Shown here: positions 45,515 through 57,011 of the stretch, one piece after another
How the letters are laid out: every line of letters begins with the position of its first letter
How positions within the stretch are numbered: position 1 is the first letter of the stretch
Assembly (NCBI RefSeq): GCF_047495875.1
Contig: NC_092467.1
Location: 33,038,878 to 33,102,877, forward strand
Source of the DNA: Pithys albifrons albifrons
Taxonomy: Eukaryota > Chordata > Aves > Passeriformes > Thamnophilidae
Length of the DNA: 64,000 nt
Direction of reading: 5' to 3'
Program-made: the position numbers and the translations under genes
The notes under the pieces: model-generated
The model's database searches: none
The model's input: only the letters and a program-made list of their open reading frames with translations
What the model was told of the DNA's origin: nothing

Positions 45515-46277
45515 CCCCATCCTTCACTGCCCTCCATCTCTCTCTGCCCTCCACCCCATCCCTCGCTGCCCTCCATCTCTCTCTGCCCTCCACCCCATCC
45601 TTCACTGCCCTCCATCTCCCTCTGCCTTCCACCCCATCCTTCACTGCCCTCCATCTCCCTCTGCCTTTCACCCTATCTCTCTCTGCCCTCCACCCCATCC
45701 CTTGGTGCCCTCCATCCCTTGTGCCCTCCACTCCTCCCTGCCCTCCATCCCTCCACCCCTCCCTGCCCTCCACTCCTCCCTGCCCTCCATCCCTCCATCG
45801 CCCCACCCCTCCCTGTCCCCCATCCCTCCCTGCCCTCCACCCTTCCCTGCCCTCCATCCCTCCCTGCCCTCCACCCCTCCCTGCCCTCCACCCCTCCACC
45901 CCTCCCTGCCCTCCACCCCTCCCTGCCCTCCACCTCTCCCTGCCCTCCACCCTTCACTGCCCTCCACCCCTCCCTGCCCTCCATCCCTCCACCCCTCCCT
46001 GCCCTCCATTCCTCCACCCCTCCCTGCCCTCCATCCCTCCCTGCCCTCCATCCCTCCACCCCTCCCTGCCCTCCATTCCTCCACCCCTCCCTGCCCTCCA
46101 TCCCTCCACCCCTCCCTGCCCTCCACCCCTCCCTGCCCTCCATCCCTCCACCCCTCCCTGCCCTCCACCCCTCCCTGCCCTCCATCCCTCCCTGCCCTCC
46201 ACCCCTCCCTGCCCTCCATCCCTCCCTGCCCTCCACCCCTCCCTGCCCTCCATCCCCCCACCCCTCCCTGCCCTCCA
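45515..46277. repeat. C-rich minisatellite (about 19-bp units, CTCCACCCCTCCCTGCC type)
   Basis: The left part uses longer compound units (CACTGCCCTCCATCTCCCTC); the right part alternates CCATCCCTCC and CCACCCCTCC between CCTGCCCT blocks. Roughly 40 units. Confidence 0.95.
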
Positions 46278-46794
46278 GCTGGAGGGTTAGAGCTCCTGAG
46301 TGGAAATGCAGGGGAGCAGTGGGGGAAGCATTATGTGTGTCCAGGGGGTCTGTCCTTTATCCAGATCAATCTGCTTTTTGCCAAGGACCCCGATCTGCAG
46401 AGGGGCTGAGGGTCCCTCTGTGCCTTAAGCTGAGCTTTTGTGGCCTCCTCCACCCACAGCCCCAGAGAGGCTCCAGGCACTTGGGGAGATTAAAAGGATG
46501 ATTAAAAATGAAGAACAAAACCAGGTCCAGCAGTCTTTTAAAAGGGGATTTATTTGTAATCACAGAAAGAGGGAAATGAGGTCCTGCCCTGCTGTGCCAC
46601 GAGCGGGGAGTTGTGTTAAGGCTTGAGCCGGATCCTGCTCCACTTGTGGCTTTCCCTGCTGTAATTAAATACAAGTTTATCTGGGCAGGATGGATCTGCT
46701 TATTCCACACTGGAAAACAAAGCTGAGGGATCTGTGCTGGCTGCTTGCTGGGGCTTGTGTCACCTCCCAGCTGTGCGAGGTGCTGCAGGAGCAC

Positions 46795-47608
46795 CCCTGG
46801 GGCCATGGAACTCCTGGGATGGGGACAGGCTTTGGGATGAGCCCTGGGAACTCTTGGGATGGGGACAGGCTTTGGGATGAGCCCTGAGAACTCCTGGGAT
46901 AGGGACAGGCTTTGGGATGAGCCCTGGGAACTCCTGGGATAGGGACAGGCTTTGGGGTGAGCCCTGGGAACTCCTGGGATAGGGACAGGCTTTGGGATGA
47001 GCCCTGGGAACTCCTGGGATAGGGACAGGCTTTGGGATGAGCCCTGGGAACTCCTGGGATAGGGACAGGCTTTGGGATGAGCCCTGGGAACTCCTGGGAT
47101 GGGGACAGGCTTTGGGATGAGCCCTGGGAACTCCTGGGATAGGGACTGGCTTAGGGGTGAGCCCTGGGAACTCCTGGGATAGGGACAGGCTTTGGGATGA
47201 GCCCTGGGAACTCCTGGGATAGGGACAGGCTTTGGGATGAGCCCTGGGAACTCCTGGGATAGGGACAGGCTTTGGGATGAGCCCTGGGAACTCCTGGGAT
47301 GGGGACAGGCTTTGGGATGAACCCTGAGAACTCCTGGGATAGGGACAGGCTTTGGGATGAGCTCTGGGAACTCCTGGCATAGAGACAGGCTTTGGGATGA
47401 GCCCTGGGAACTCCTGGGATAGGGACAGGCTTTGGGGTGAGCCCTGGGAACTCCTGGGATAGGGACAGGCTTTGGGATGAGCCCTGGGAACTCCTGGGAT
47501 GGGGACAGGCTTTGGGGTGAGCCCTGGGAACTCCTGGGATAGGGACAGGCTTTGGGATGAGCCCTGGGAACTCCTGGGATGGGGACAGGCTTTGGGATGA
47601 GCCCTGGG
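46795..47608. repeat. 40-bp minisatellite, about 20 units
   Basis: Very regular 40-bp period: GGAACTCCTGGGATAGGGAC plus AGGCTTTGGGATGAGCCCTG, with point variants only. Repeat-derived minus-strand frames reach hundreds of codons. Confidence 0.97.
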
Positions 47609-47609
47609 C

Positions 47610-48515
47610 AACAGCAATTAAACCAAAGACTTGCTTTTTCTTTAAGAAAATTCGTATGAAAATGAATAAAAATAGCAGGAAAGAGCAGCACCCCTGCATG
47701 AGGAGCATGGGAACCTCCTTGGCTCTGTCCCGTGGCTCCCAGGCTGCCTCGTGTTTGTCCTTCTTGCCTTTGAACAGAAGGGCCACCTTTTAACTCTATT
47801 TCTGGTGTTTTGGTAGGGAAATGATCTCTAAAGGGAATAGTCATGTAACACATCTCCTGTTTGCCTCCCAAACCTTTGAAGCATAGGAAGGCAGAAAGTT
47901 TTGCTGCTCTGAGGCTGTTGTGGTGCTGAGTGAAGGCTGAGCCCAGGCCCTGCCCCTCAGGGAGTGCTGGAGGCTCTTGCAGTTAATTTGATACAGAAAA
48001 TTCATCTAAACAGGTGCAGTTTTGGCACACAAGGCAACACTTCCCTCCGGAGTGCCCAAGTTATGAGCAGGTTCTTGCGGCCCTCCCTGAGCTCAGATGT
48101 GGTCCCAGATTTGAAGGTGCTGCTGGGCAAGGGGCACAGGCAGCCCCAGCCCTCCTGGAGCTCCTGGCACAGTCTGGGCTCAGCTTTACCAGGCCTGGGT
48201 TTATCTCCAGCAGTTGGTGCTCATAAATTCTGCTCAGTCAATGAAATCATTTCTCATTAGGAATAATTTATCACTGGTTATTGGGGAGGATGGTTGGGTG
48301 TGAAGGAGCAGCAGCAGAGCAAGGCAGAGCCCTGGGCTGGGTGTGTGCCCTGTGTGCAGGCAGGGACGGGGCTCCTGCCCCTCCTGGTGCTGCCCCTGCA
48401 CAGCCACACGGGCCACTGTGCCAATGCAGCCCAGTGTGCCCTTCCTGACTGTCACCACTGCCGGGACAGCAGAGCCTCCTGCTGAGGGCAGAGGGCAGAA
48501 GGGGAGGGGAGGCAG
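47610..48515. other. Intergenic DNA, no gene seen
   Basis: No exon or named repeat was recognised before the next CR1. Confidence 0.5.
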
Positions 48516-48524
48516 CACATCCAG

Positions 48525-49195
48525 GTGGCTGAGAGGGCCAGGGGTGTCCTGGGCTGTCCCAGCACTGGTGTGGCAGCAGGAGCAGGGCAGTGATTGTCTC
48601 CTGGTGCTGGCACTGCTGGGGCACCTCCAGCACTGGGGCAGCTCTGGGCCCTCGGACAGGAGAGACACTGAGGGGCTGGAGCATGTGCAGGGCAGGGAAT
48701 GGGGCTGGAAAGGGGCTGAGGGAGCTGGGAAGGGGCTGGAGCAGCAGGAGGGGCTGAGGGAGCTGGGAAGGGGCTGGAGCAGCAGGAGGGGCTGAGGGAG
48801 CTGGGAAGGGGCTGGAGCAGCAGGAGGGGCTGAGGGAGCTGGGAAGGGGCTGGAGCAGCAGGAGGGGCTGAGGGAGCTGGGAAGGGGCTGGAGCAGCAGG
48901 AGGGGCTGAGGGAGCTGGGAAGGGGCTGGAGCAGCAGGAGGGGCTGAGGGAGCTGGGAAGGGGCTGGAGCAGCAGGAGGGGCTGAGGGAGCTGGGAAGGG
49001 GCTGGAGCAGCAGGAGGGGCTGAGGGAGCTGGGAAGGGGCTGGAGCAGCAGGAGGGGCTGAGGGAGCTGGGGGGGCTCAGCCTGGAGAAAAGGAGGCTCA
49101 GGGGGGACCTTCTGGCTCTGCAATCCCTGCCAGGAGAGCAGAGCCTTCATTTGCAGCCTCCCAGGGGGTGTCCAACTCCTCTTGGTCATTCTGGA
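48525..49195 (+). mobile_element. CR1 LINE fragment (ORF2 end) with an expanded internal 38-bp repeat
   Basis: CAGCTCTGGGCCCTCGGACA and GAGACACTGAGGGGCTGGAG resemble the CR1 ORF2 end also seen at 13900-14040. About ten 38-bp units then lead to GGCTCAGCCTGGAGAAAAGG and AGGCTCAGGGGGGACCTTCT, where CR1 similarity fades. The tail is missing. Confidence 0.82.
48700..49078. repeat. 38-bp minisatellite inside CR1, about 10 units
   Basis: Unit CTGAGGGAGCTGGGAAGGGG plus CTGGAGCAGCAGGAGGGG, almost identical in every copy. The same unit is present twice in the CR1 at 13620-14510. Confidence 0.95.
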
Positions 49196-49821
49196 CCCCT
49201 GAGACACACGTGCCCATGGGAGGGTGGGTGGCACTTCCCAAACACACAAAGAGGGGGTTGAAGGGCTGAGGAGCAGCTGGTGGGTGCTGGCAGTGCCCAG
49301 GGTGCCCCTCTGGGGGTCCTGTGGAGCTCAGAGCCATGGCAGGGTCGGTGCTGCTTCCCAGGCTTGTGCAGGGCTGGTTTTGGGGCAAATCTCTTTATGA
49401 ATCTCTCATATCTCTAAGACAGGGAGAGGTTTCTGTGTTGAGCAGAACACAAATGTCTTCTCAGAGCAGCACCTGCCCAATGTGGGGCTGGGGTTGGCCC
49501 AGGGCATGGACAGCAGGGTGGGACAGGCTGTGGCAAACAGGAGTCCCCAAAAAAGCAAAGCACAAAGAACCTGGCACGAGTTTTTCCTGCCCATCTTAGT
49601 GAGACATCTCTGAGCTGGGACTTTATCAAACTCAGCGTGTTTGCAGGGCAGTTCTGGTCTCCAGTTGGAGGTTTTGGGGGATACCTTTAGGAATATTCAA
49701 ACCATCCCTGTCTGATGATGGTATCACGTTGTGCTCTTCTCTTTCTCACTCAGATTTCTGCCCAAATGAGTTCCAGGGTCTTGTGTACCCAGAATATTAC
49801 TTCTGGTTTTATTTCTTTTGT

Positions 49822-49895
49822 ACTGGGGGTGCTGGAGCTGGACTTGGATGATCCCTGTGGGTCCCTTCCAGCTCAGGGCATTCCAGGATTCCATG
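49822..49895 (+). mobile_element. CR1 LINE terminal fragment
   Basis: GAGCTGGACTTGGATGATCC, GTCCCTTCCAGCTCAGG and CCAGGATTCCATG form a short CR1 3' end. Confidence 0.7.
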
Positions 49896-49899
49896 CTGT

Positions 49900-50990
49900 G
49901 ACACTAATCCATGGGGTGGGGAGATCAGCCTTTTCCCTGGAAAACAGATCCCTGGGGCTGCAGATCTGCTGTGAGTGGCAGGTTGGCTGAGAGTAAATCA
50001 CTTCCCAGCCCATTGCTGTTATCCATAAATCATGTGGAGAGCCCAGGAATCTGAGTGAGCTCCTCACTGGAGCTGTCACAGATGCTGTAACATCCCTGCA
50101 GTGTCTGAGCAGCACAAAACCACCTGCTGAGGAACCAAAGGAGGCCACATCTGGCATGTCTAGACTCAGAAAATAGGTTATGTTTGGAGATGGGAGCTCT
50201 TCCCCAGAGTCACTCACCACCAGTTAACATATTTTTGAAAGTATTTAATTGCATTTGCACCAGGAGCAAGATCATGTTTAAATTGCTGTTAACTAAGACA
50301 GTTTCAAGTGTGGCCTATTTTTGCTCCTCGAGAAGTGCCTGTTTTGAGCAGAGCTGTCACCAACATGAGAGAGCACATGTGACATGTGAGGGGGTAGGCA
50401 AAGTTAAGGGAGGATTTTTAATTATCCCCAATCTTTGGTTTGGGTTTATTTCAACTTTTGGCTGCAGATTTCTGTAACTGGTTTTTCTGAAGCCAGTTGG
50501 AGCCTGTGGGAAAGGAAGGGCTGAGCAGGCTGGGAATGGCTCCTGGGGAGGGGCATCTCCAACTCTTCTGGCTGATCTTTAAAGCTGAGCAAGTCTCTGG
50601 TGTTGAGTCTCCCTGTCCTTCACTGCCCCCTCTGTTCCCATGAGAAGCTTCTTGTGTTGTTTTGTGGAAAATTTGCAAGGTGGGAATTACTGAACCTCTT
50701 TTCCCATCTGTCTGTTGTCTCAATGGCTTTGAGATTTTCATACCTGTTGTACCCAGCCAAGGCCTTTGGTCTGTTGTTTGCCACGAGACTTTTCATTAAT
50801 CACTTTTCTGCTAATTACTCACGTTAGAATAACAATTACTGTGCCTGAGATGGTCAGTGGGCTCAGGGCAGAGCCCACCCCCAGGTGCTCCTGGAGGAGC
50901 CTCCAAGTTGGACATCAGAGGACAAAGAGCCTCCAGACAAGAGGTCTGTCACATGTGCTGGTGCCCAGACAGGTCATTCTCTGCCCACAG
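49900..50990. other. Intergenic DNA, no gene seen
   Basis: No exon or named repeat was recognised. Confidence 0.5.
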
Positions 50991-50994
50991 GGGA

Positions 50995-51245
50995 AGGCTC
51001 AGGCAGGGTGGGCAGCAGTGCCCAGCTCCTGGCAGGGATGCCCTTGGGAATCATCCAAGGAAAAACTGGCTGTGGCACTCAGTGCTCTGGGCTGGGGGAC
51101 AGGGTGGGCATCAGGCACAGGGTGGGCTCCATGGGCTGGGAGGGCTTTGCCAAGGTGGGCATCGGGCACAGGGTGGGCTCCATGGGCTGGGAGGGCTTTG
51201 CCAAGGTGGGCATCGGGCACAGGGTGGGCTCCAGGGGCAGGGGTG
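50995..51245 (+). mobile_element. CR1 LINE 3' fragment with three copies of the 51-bp tail repeat
   Basis: TGGCACTCAGTGCTCTGGGC is followed by 51-bp units starting at 51104, 51155 and 51206, the last one cut short. The usual terminus is absent, but a separate CR1 terminus lies at 51760-51830. Confidence 0.85.
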
Positions 51246-51759
51246 ACCTGCTCCCCCCTCTGCCAGAGGCCCAGTGCTGCTCCTGCTCCTCTGCTCACAC
51301 CCTGCAGTGGGTTTTGTGCTTTAAAATCCCCTGTGTGGGAACATGGACAGCCAGAGATCCATCCCCTCGTCAGGGAAGGATTTCAGCATTGCTGAAAACC
51401 TCAAGGAGATCAATAGAGGTGTTTAACAAACTGCTGGAGGATGGCTGGAGCCACAGCAAGTATTGGCTGGGCTGGAGCAGCACTAAAGGAGGGGGCCCTG
51501 GCACCCTGGGCACCTCCTGCAGCTCTGCCTGGGGGTGCCACGGGAACAGCTCCCTGGTCCTCACAGTTTCCCCCCCCATCCCCTGCCCTGAGCTGGCTGC
51601 AGGCACCTGGGCAGGGTGGGGGACATCCTGCTCCCAACAAGCCTTCCAGGAGCTTCACCTGCAGCTCTGGCCATGGCCAGGGCTGGTGGGTGGGACTGGG
51701 CAGGACACAACTCTTGGGAGCACCAGGGCAAGGCTGAGCTCTGTGTTTTGGCACAAACA

Positions 51760-51830
51760 TCAGCAAAGCCAGTTGGACTTGATGATCTCGGAGGTCTTTT
51801 CCAACCTTGATGATTCTGTAGAGCATCAGC
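51760..51830 (+). mobile_element. CR1 LINE terminal fragment
   Basis: AGTTGGACTTGATGATCTCG, GAGGTCTTTTCCAACCTTGA and TGATTCTGTAGAGC. Confidence 0.8.
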
Positions 51831-51834
51831 CTGG

Positions 51835-52910
51835 GATGTCCCCATGGGCTGCTGCAGTTGGAGGGGCAGGGTGGAGCTCCCTGAGGTGCCCCACCCTCCT
51901 GAGGTGCTGCTGCTCCAGGGAAATCACATAGAAATGTCTCTGCATGTCCAGATTTGCAAACTTCTGTAGGATGTCAAGTCTGCAAAATCCAATAACTATG
52001 GATTTCATCCCCCCTCCTGCACCGTCACTTTCCCGGATTCCAGACAGTTGATTAAGTTTAATTTGATTTGATTCTCTTAGTTATCGATTTGATCCTTTTG
52101 AATCGACAAGTCCGAGAAGGAAAATAAATATTTTTGCAAGATTAATCCGAACTCATTAAGCAAACTGGGAGTGAAGTCAAGCCCAGCTCCTTTTTTAGCT
52201 CCTTTTTTAGCTCCTTTATTCCCTCCCTGTGCTGTGACTGAGCCACTCCTTCCTTTGGGCTAAGAATAGTCCCGAGTGTGCCCAGAGCAGGCTCAGCTTC
52301 CTGGGCCCTGTGGCACAGCCAGCCTGGCACAGGGTGAGGGCACCCCCACACCTTGGCAGTGTCTGTGCTGCCTGTGGGCTCTGTGTGCTGTGGGAAGGAG
52401 TTGGGGCAACACTGTGGGCTTCAGCTGCAGTTGGGGGGTGAATTAAATGGAGTTAAATGAATTAAGTTCAGCTGCAGTTGGGGTGTGAATTAAATGGAGT
52501 TAAATTAATTAACTCCAGCTGCAGTTGGGGGTGAATTACAGCTGGTGCCAAAGCTCTCTGTGCCCGATGCAGAGATGGGTTGGATCAAACTGAGGGGCTT
52601 TCAGTTTGTGCTGTGCCCAGGGGAGCTTTGCCCTGGTGTTCCCTGCTCTGTGCAGCCCCCCTGGAGCAGAGGGGTGGGGAGACAGGGCCTGTGCCTGGCT
52701 GAGACCCCCCTGCCTGGCTGAGACCCCCCTGCCTGGCTGAGACCCCCCTGCCCACGGGACTGGCACGGGCTGCAGCCCCAGCCCTGCAGGGAGCAGTGGT
52801 TGGATCGAGGAATAGTTGTGGATTCACAGCAAGTCTGTAGCTGGTGGCAGTGAAAGCAGCAGCACAGAGGGCATGGAGGGGGCACCTGTGCAACATCACC
52901 CAGTCACACA
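51835..52910. other. Intergenic DNA with small tandem repeats, no gene seen
   Basis: An AT-rich block at 52040-52160 has several homeobox-like motifs. Small repeats are a GTGAATTAAATGGAGTTAAA unit in three copies (about 52425-52530) and a 19-bp GCCTGGCTGAGACCCCCCT unit in three copies (about 52692-52752). Confidence 0.6.
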
Positions 52911-52914
52911 ATGG

Positions 52915-53200
52915 CTTATGTTGGCAAAGACCTCCCAGCCCATGGAGCCCACCCTGTGCCCGATGCTCACCTTGGCAAAGCCCTCCCAGCCAATGGAGCC
53001 CACCCTGTGCCCGATGCCCACCTTGGCAAAGCCCTCCCAGCCCATGGAGCCCACCCTGTCCCCCAGCCCAGAGCACTCAGTGCCACGGCCAGTCCTGCCT
53101 TGGGCACCTCCAGAGCTGGGCACTCCAAACCTCCCTGGGCAGCCCCTGGCAGGGCCTGCCCACCCTTTCCAGACAGAAACCCCTCCTGAGAAACGTCCCA
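52915..53200 (-). mobile_element. CR1 LINE 3' end with three copies of the 51-bp tail repeat, reverse orientation
   Basis: Complement of the CR1 tail: units TTGGCAAAGCCCTCCCAGCC between about 52925 and 53062, then CACTCAGTGCCACGGCCAGT, GGCACTCCAAACCTCCCTGG and CCCACCCTTTCCAGACAGAA. Confidence 0.92.
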
Positions 53201-53385
53201 GACATGGAGTTGCATCCCCCACTGCCATCCAAGTGAGTTCCATCCACACTTCACCCCACCAGGGGCCAAGTCCCACTAACTCATGACATCCCAGTGAGGG
53301 GTCCTGACCAATCAAACCACCTTGGCCACCATGTCCTTGTTGGCATCTGGAGCTCTTACAGGGGTTTGAAACCCAGAGAGCTGCT

Positions 53386-54130
53386 CCCCATCCCCATCCC
53401 CTTCCCCATCCCCATCCCCATCCCCATCCCCATCCCCATCCCCATCCACATCCCATCCACATCCACATCCCATCCACATCCCGAACCCCATCCCCATCCC
53501 CATCATCCCCATCATCCCCATCCCCATCCCCATCCCCTTCCCCTTCCCCATCCCCAGCTCCATCCCCATCCCATCCCCATCCCCATCCCCATCCCCATCC
53601 CCATCCCCATCCCCATCCCCATCCCCATCCCCCTCCCCTTCCCCTTCCCCAGCCCCAGCTCCAGCCCCATCCCCATCCCCATCCCATCCCCATCCCCATC
53701 CCCATCCCCATCCCCATCCCCATCCCATCCCCATCCCTATCCCCATCCCCTTCCCCTTCCCCATCCCCTTCCCCATCCCCTTCCCCATCCCCATCCCCAT
53801 CCCCATCCCCTTCCCCAGCCCCATCCCCATCCCCATCCCCTTCCCCATCCCCATCCCCTTCCCCATCCCCTTCCCCATCCCCATCCCCATCCCCATCCCC
53901 TTCCCCAGCCCCATCCCCATCCCCATCCCCTTCCCCATCCCCTTCCCCATCCCCATCCCCATCCCCTTCCCCATCCCCATCCCCTTCCCCATCCCCAGCC
54001 CCTTCCCCATCCCCATCCCCATCCCCTTCCCCATCCCCATCCCCTTCCCCATCCCCATCCCCTTCCCATTCCCCAGCCCCATCCCCATCCCCATTCCCAT
54101 CCCCATCCCCATCCCCATCCCCATCCCCAC
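53386..54130. repeat. (CCCCAT)n / (CCCCTTCCCCAT)n satellite, about 750 bp
   Basis: Almost pure hexamer array CCCCAT with interspersed CCCCTT, CCCCAG and CCACAT hexamers. The minus strand is (ATGGGG)n with a run of four Gs every six bases. Glycine- and tryptophan-rich open frames there are by-products. Confidence 0.97.
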
Positions 54131-54134
54131 CACC

Positions 54135-54710
54135 ACATAACTCCAGAGTGCCTGACCAGAAACCTGCTCTCCTTTGTTCTTTTATTTGCCCTCATGTCAG
54201 AGCTCCCTGGGAGTGCTTCCCAATCAGGAGTGTTCCCACCCCACACGTTCCAGAGAGGTTGGGAAAGCAGCAATTTCATGATGGGAAGTTCAGCTCCTGC
54301 TTGACTCAGCCATTATATTGATTAGCTGAAATCATTTTATATAAATGTGGTGGCAGCAAATGGCAACTTAGGCAGGAGAGGTTAAACCAACACAGGAGAC
54401 TTTGCCACCACTGTGTTTACAGAGCTGGCACCTTTGTGCCCGAGCTGCCCAGTGCCTGTGCCCATGGGTGCCACCAGCTGGCAACCAATTAACCCTGAGT
54501 GCACAGCCATGGAAAACAATACAAGGTGGTGGCTCCAAAACTCCTTTTACGCCTTCGTGACAATCTGTGAAGCGAAGAGGAGAAAAGTCATTAATACCTA
54601 TTTTCTGCCAGCTCTTAGGCTTAGAGTTATCTCATTTAGCACTGAAGGAGAGATGAGCTCACAGTGAGGAACCTCAGCTCTAAACCTGCAAATAATTGCT
54701 GTGGGCAACG
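54135..54710. other. Single-copy DNA, no gene proven
   Basis: The block 54300-54670 is balanced single-copy sequence between two large arrays. I see no splice signals that fit an exon. Confidence 0.5.
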
Positions 54711-54714
54711 TGAA

Positions 54715-55690
54715 GGTTCCTGATGTTCCTGAAGGTTCCTGATGTTCCTGAAGGCTCCTGATGTTTCTGAAGGCTCCTGATGTTCCTGAAGGCTCCTGAT
54801 GTTTCTGAGGGTTCCTGATGTTTCTGAAGGCTCCTGATGTTTCTGAAGGTTCCTGATGTTTCTGAAGGCTCCTGATGTTTCTGAAGGTTCCTGATATTTC
54901 TGAAGGTTCCTGATGTTTCTGAAGGTTCCTGATATTTCTGAGGGCTCCTGATGTTTCTGAGGGTTCCTGATGTTCCTGAAGGCTCCTGATGTTTCTGAAG
55001 GCTCCTGATGTTCCTGAAGGTTCCTGATGTTTCTGAAGATTTCTGATGTTTCTGAAGGCTCCTGATGTTCCTGAAGGTTCCTGATGTTCCTGAAGGCTCC
55101 TGATGTTCCTGAAGGTTCCTGATGTTTCTGAAGGCTCCTGATGTTCCTGAAGGTTCCTGATGTTTCTGAAGGCTCCTGATGTTTCTGAAGATTCCTGATG
55201 TTCCTGAAGGTTCCTGATGTTTCTGAAGGCTCCTGATGTTTCTGAAGGTTCCTGATGTTTCTGAAGATTCCTGATGTTCCTGAAGGTTCCTGATGTTTCT
55301 GAAGGCTCCTGATGTTTCTGAGGGTTCCTGATGTTTCTGAAGGCTCCTGATGTTTCTGAAGATTCCTGATGTTTCTGAAGGCTCCTGATGTTCCTGAAGG
55401 CTCCTGATGTTCCTGAAGGTTCCTGATGTTTCTGAAGGCTCCTGATGTTCCTGAAGGTTCCTGATGTTTCTGAAGGCTCCTGATGTTTCTGAGGGTTCCT
55501 GATGTTTCTGAAGGCTCCTGATGTTTCTGAGGGTTCCTGATGTTCCTGAAGATTCCTGATGTTCCTGAAGGTTCCTGATATTTCTGAAGGCTCCTGATGT
55601 TTCTGAAGGTTCCTGATGTTTCTGAAGGTTCCTGATGTTTCTGAGGGTTCCTGATGTTTCTGAAGGTTCCTGATGTTTCTGAGGGTTCAG
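54715..55690. repeat. 19-bp minisatellite, about 51 units
   Basis: Unit CTGATGTTTCTGAAGGCTC with two main alternations, GTTTCTGA/GTTCCTGA and GGCTC/GGTTC. Every unit carries TGA, so no long frames occur. Confidence 0.97.
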
Positions 55691-56049
55691 TGTGCAGGAC
55701 TCAACTCCACAGACCTGTGTCCCCTGAGCTGCTTTTATTGTCCCTTGTCCTGTCTCAGGTTTTTGTTCCTTTTTCTTTTTTTAATTTATTTTTTATTATC
55801 AGGTTTTGTTTCAGATCTTTACATTTGAGTAACTGATTTGACACCTTTGAGTGTCCTTTGCTTCTGGCCAACGATGCCAGTGCTCCTCCACCTGCTTGGC
55901 CACAATGCATCCAACCTCAGGGCACATCCTGGCATTCCTGTGCCCTTGGCTAACTGCAAATGGGTTTGGTGCAAGCAGTTTTCATGGCAATGATTAGAGG
56001 GGAAAACGGTCAGGCATGGTGGGAGTTCCCTCAGCCCTGGGAACAACAG

Positions 56050-56540
56050 CACAGGGACTGGAGCTGCTGGAGGAGCCCAGAGGAGACCCCAGAGATGCTG
56101 CAGGGCTGGAGCCCCTTTGGAGCCAGGCTGGGAGAGCTGGGGGGGTCACCTGGAGGACAGAAGGGTCTGAGGACACCTGAGAGTCCCTTTTTTTGCTGGT
56201 GATTTACTTCTGTTTTTCCAAACATAAATAGAACAGCCCCAAAGCTGGCTGGTGTTGGCACAGTGGTGCTGCTGGTGGAGCAGGGCTGGGACTCAGTGTT
56301 GCTGAGTCAGCAGCTGCCAGGGGAGGTTCTGTGGGATATTAGGGACAATTTCTTCCCTGAAGGGTCACTAAGCTTGGAAGGGACTGCCCAGGGATGTGGG
56401 GGAGTCACCAGCCCCGGGGTGTTCAAGAAACAACTGGATGTGGCACTTTGTGATGCAGTGTAGAGGACATGGGGGTGTTCAGTCAAAGGCTGGACTTGAT
56501 CATCCTGACCATCTTTTCCATTCAGTGATTCCATGATTCT
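56050..56540 (+). mobile_element. CR1 LINE 3' region (two collinear pieces)
   Basis: The first piece has TGCTGCAGGGCTGGAGCCCC, GGAGCCAGGCTGGGAGAGCT and CACCTGGAGGACAGAAGGG. The second has GGGACAATTTCTTCCCTGAA, GTGTTCAAGAAACAACTGGA, AAAGGCTGGACTTGATCATC and a TGATTCCATGATTCT end. The intervening 100 bp is not recognisable CR1. Confidence 0.8.
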
Positions 56541-57011
56541 CTGAAAGGCAAACATGCAAATTGGGGAAGAAACTGCAATGTGTTAATTGTTAATGAGCAG
56601 TTGGTCTGGAAAGCTCATGTTTCACAAATGCTGTTTCCTCCCATGAATCCTGACACAGCTGCTTGAAGGTTATCTGGGAATGGGGAGCAGTGATTTTCCT
56701 GACACCAGGCTTTGTGCTTCATCACTTCTTTAGAGCACGTTACTGCAATCACCATTTACCTAATGAACTCTTCAAATTTAATTAACATAATGGGGGCCAA
56801 TTTTGTGGAGGAACATTCGTCCTGCTTTAATAAAAATTTAGCTGAAGTTTGCCCAACCCTTGAAAATCCCTCCTGGAGATGCTCCCAGCAGGACTGAGCT
56901 GATCCACTGAAGCCATCCCTGCATGGGAAGGTCTCCATGGCCTGGCCACAGAGCCCGGGAGCTGTCCCAGTGCCAGCCCCTCATGCCCCACTTCACCCAG
57001 CACTGACACCA

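Noticed and set aside
46366..47871. A 501-codon minus-strand frame rich in Pro/Ser/Gln
   Set aside because: Most of it lies in the 40-bp array, with a second overlapping frame of equal quality; no domain or splice structure.
53294..54304. Pro/His-rich and Gly/Met/Trp-rich long frames
   Set aside because: They are translations of the CCCCAT hexamer array and its complement.
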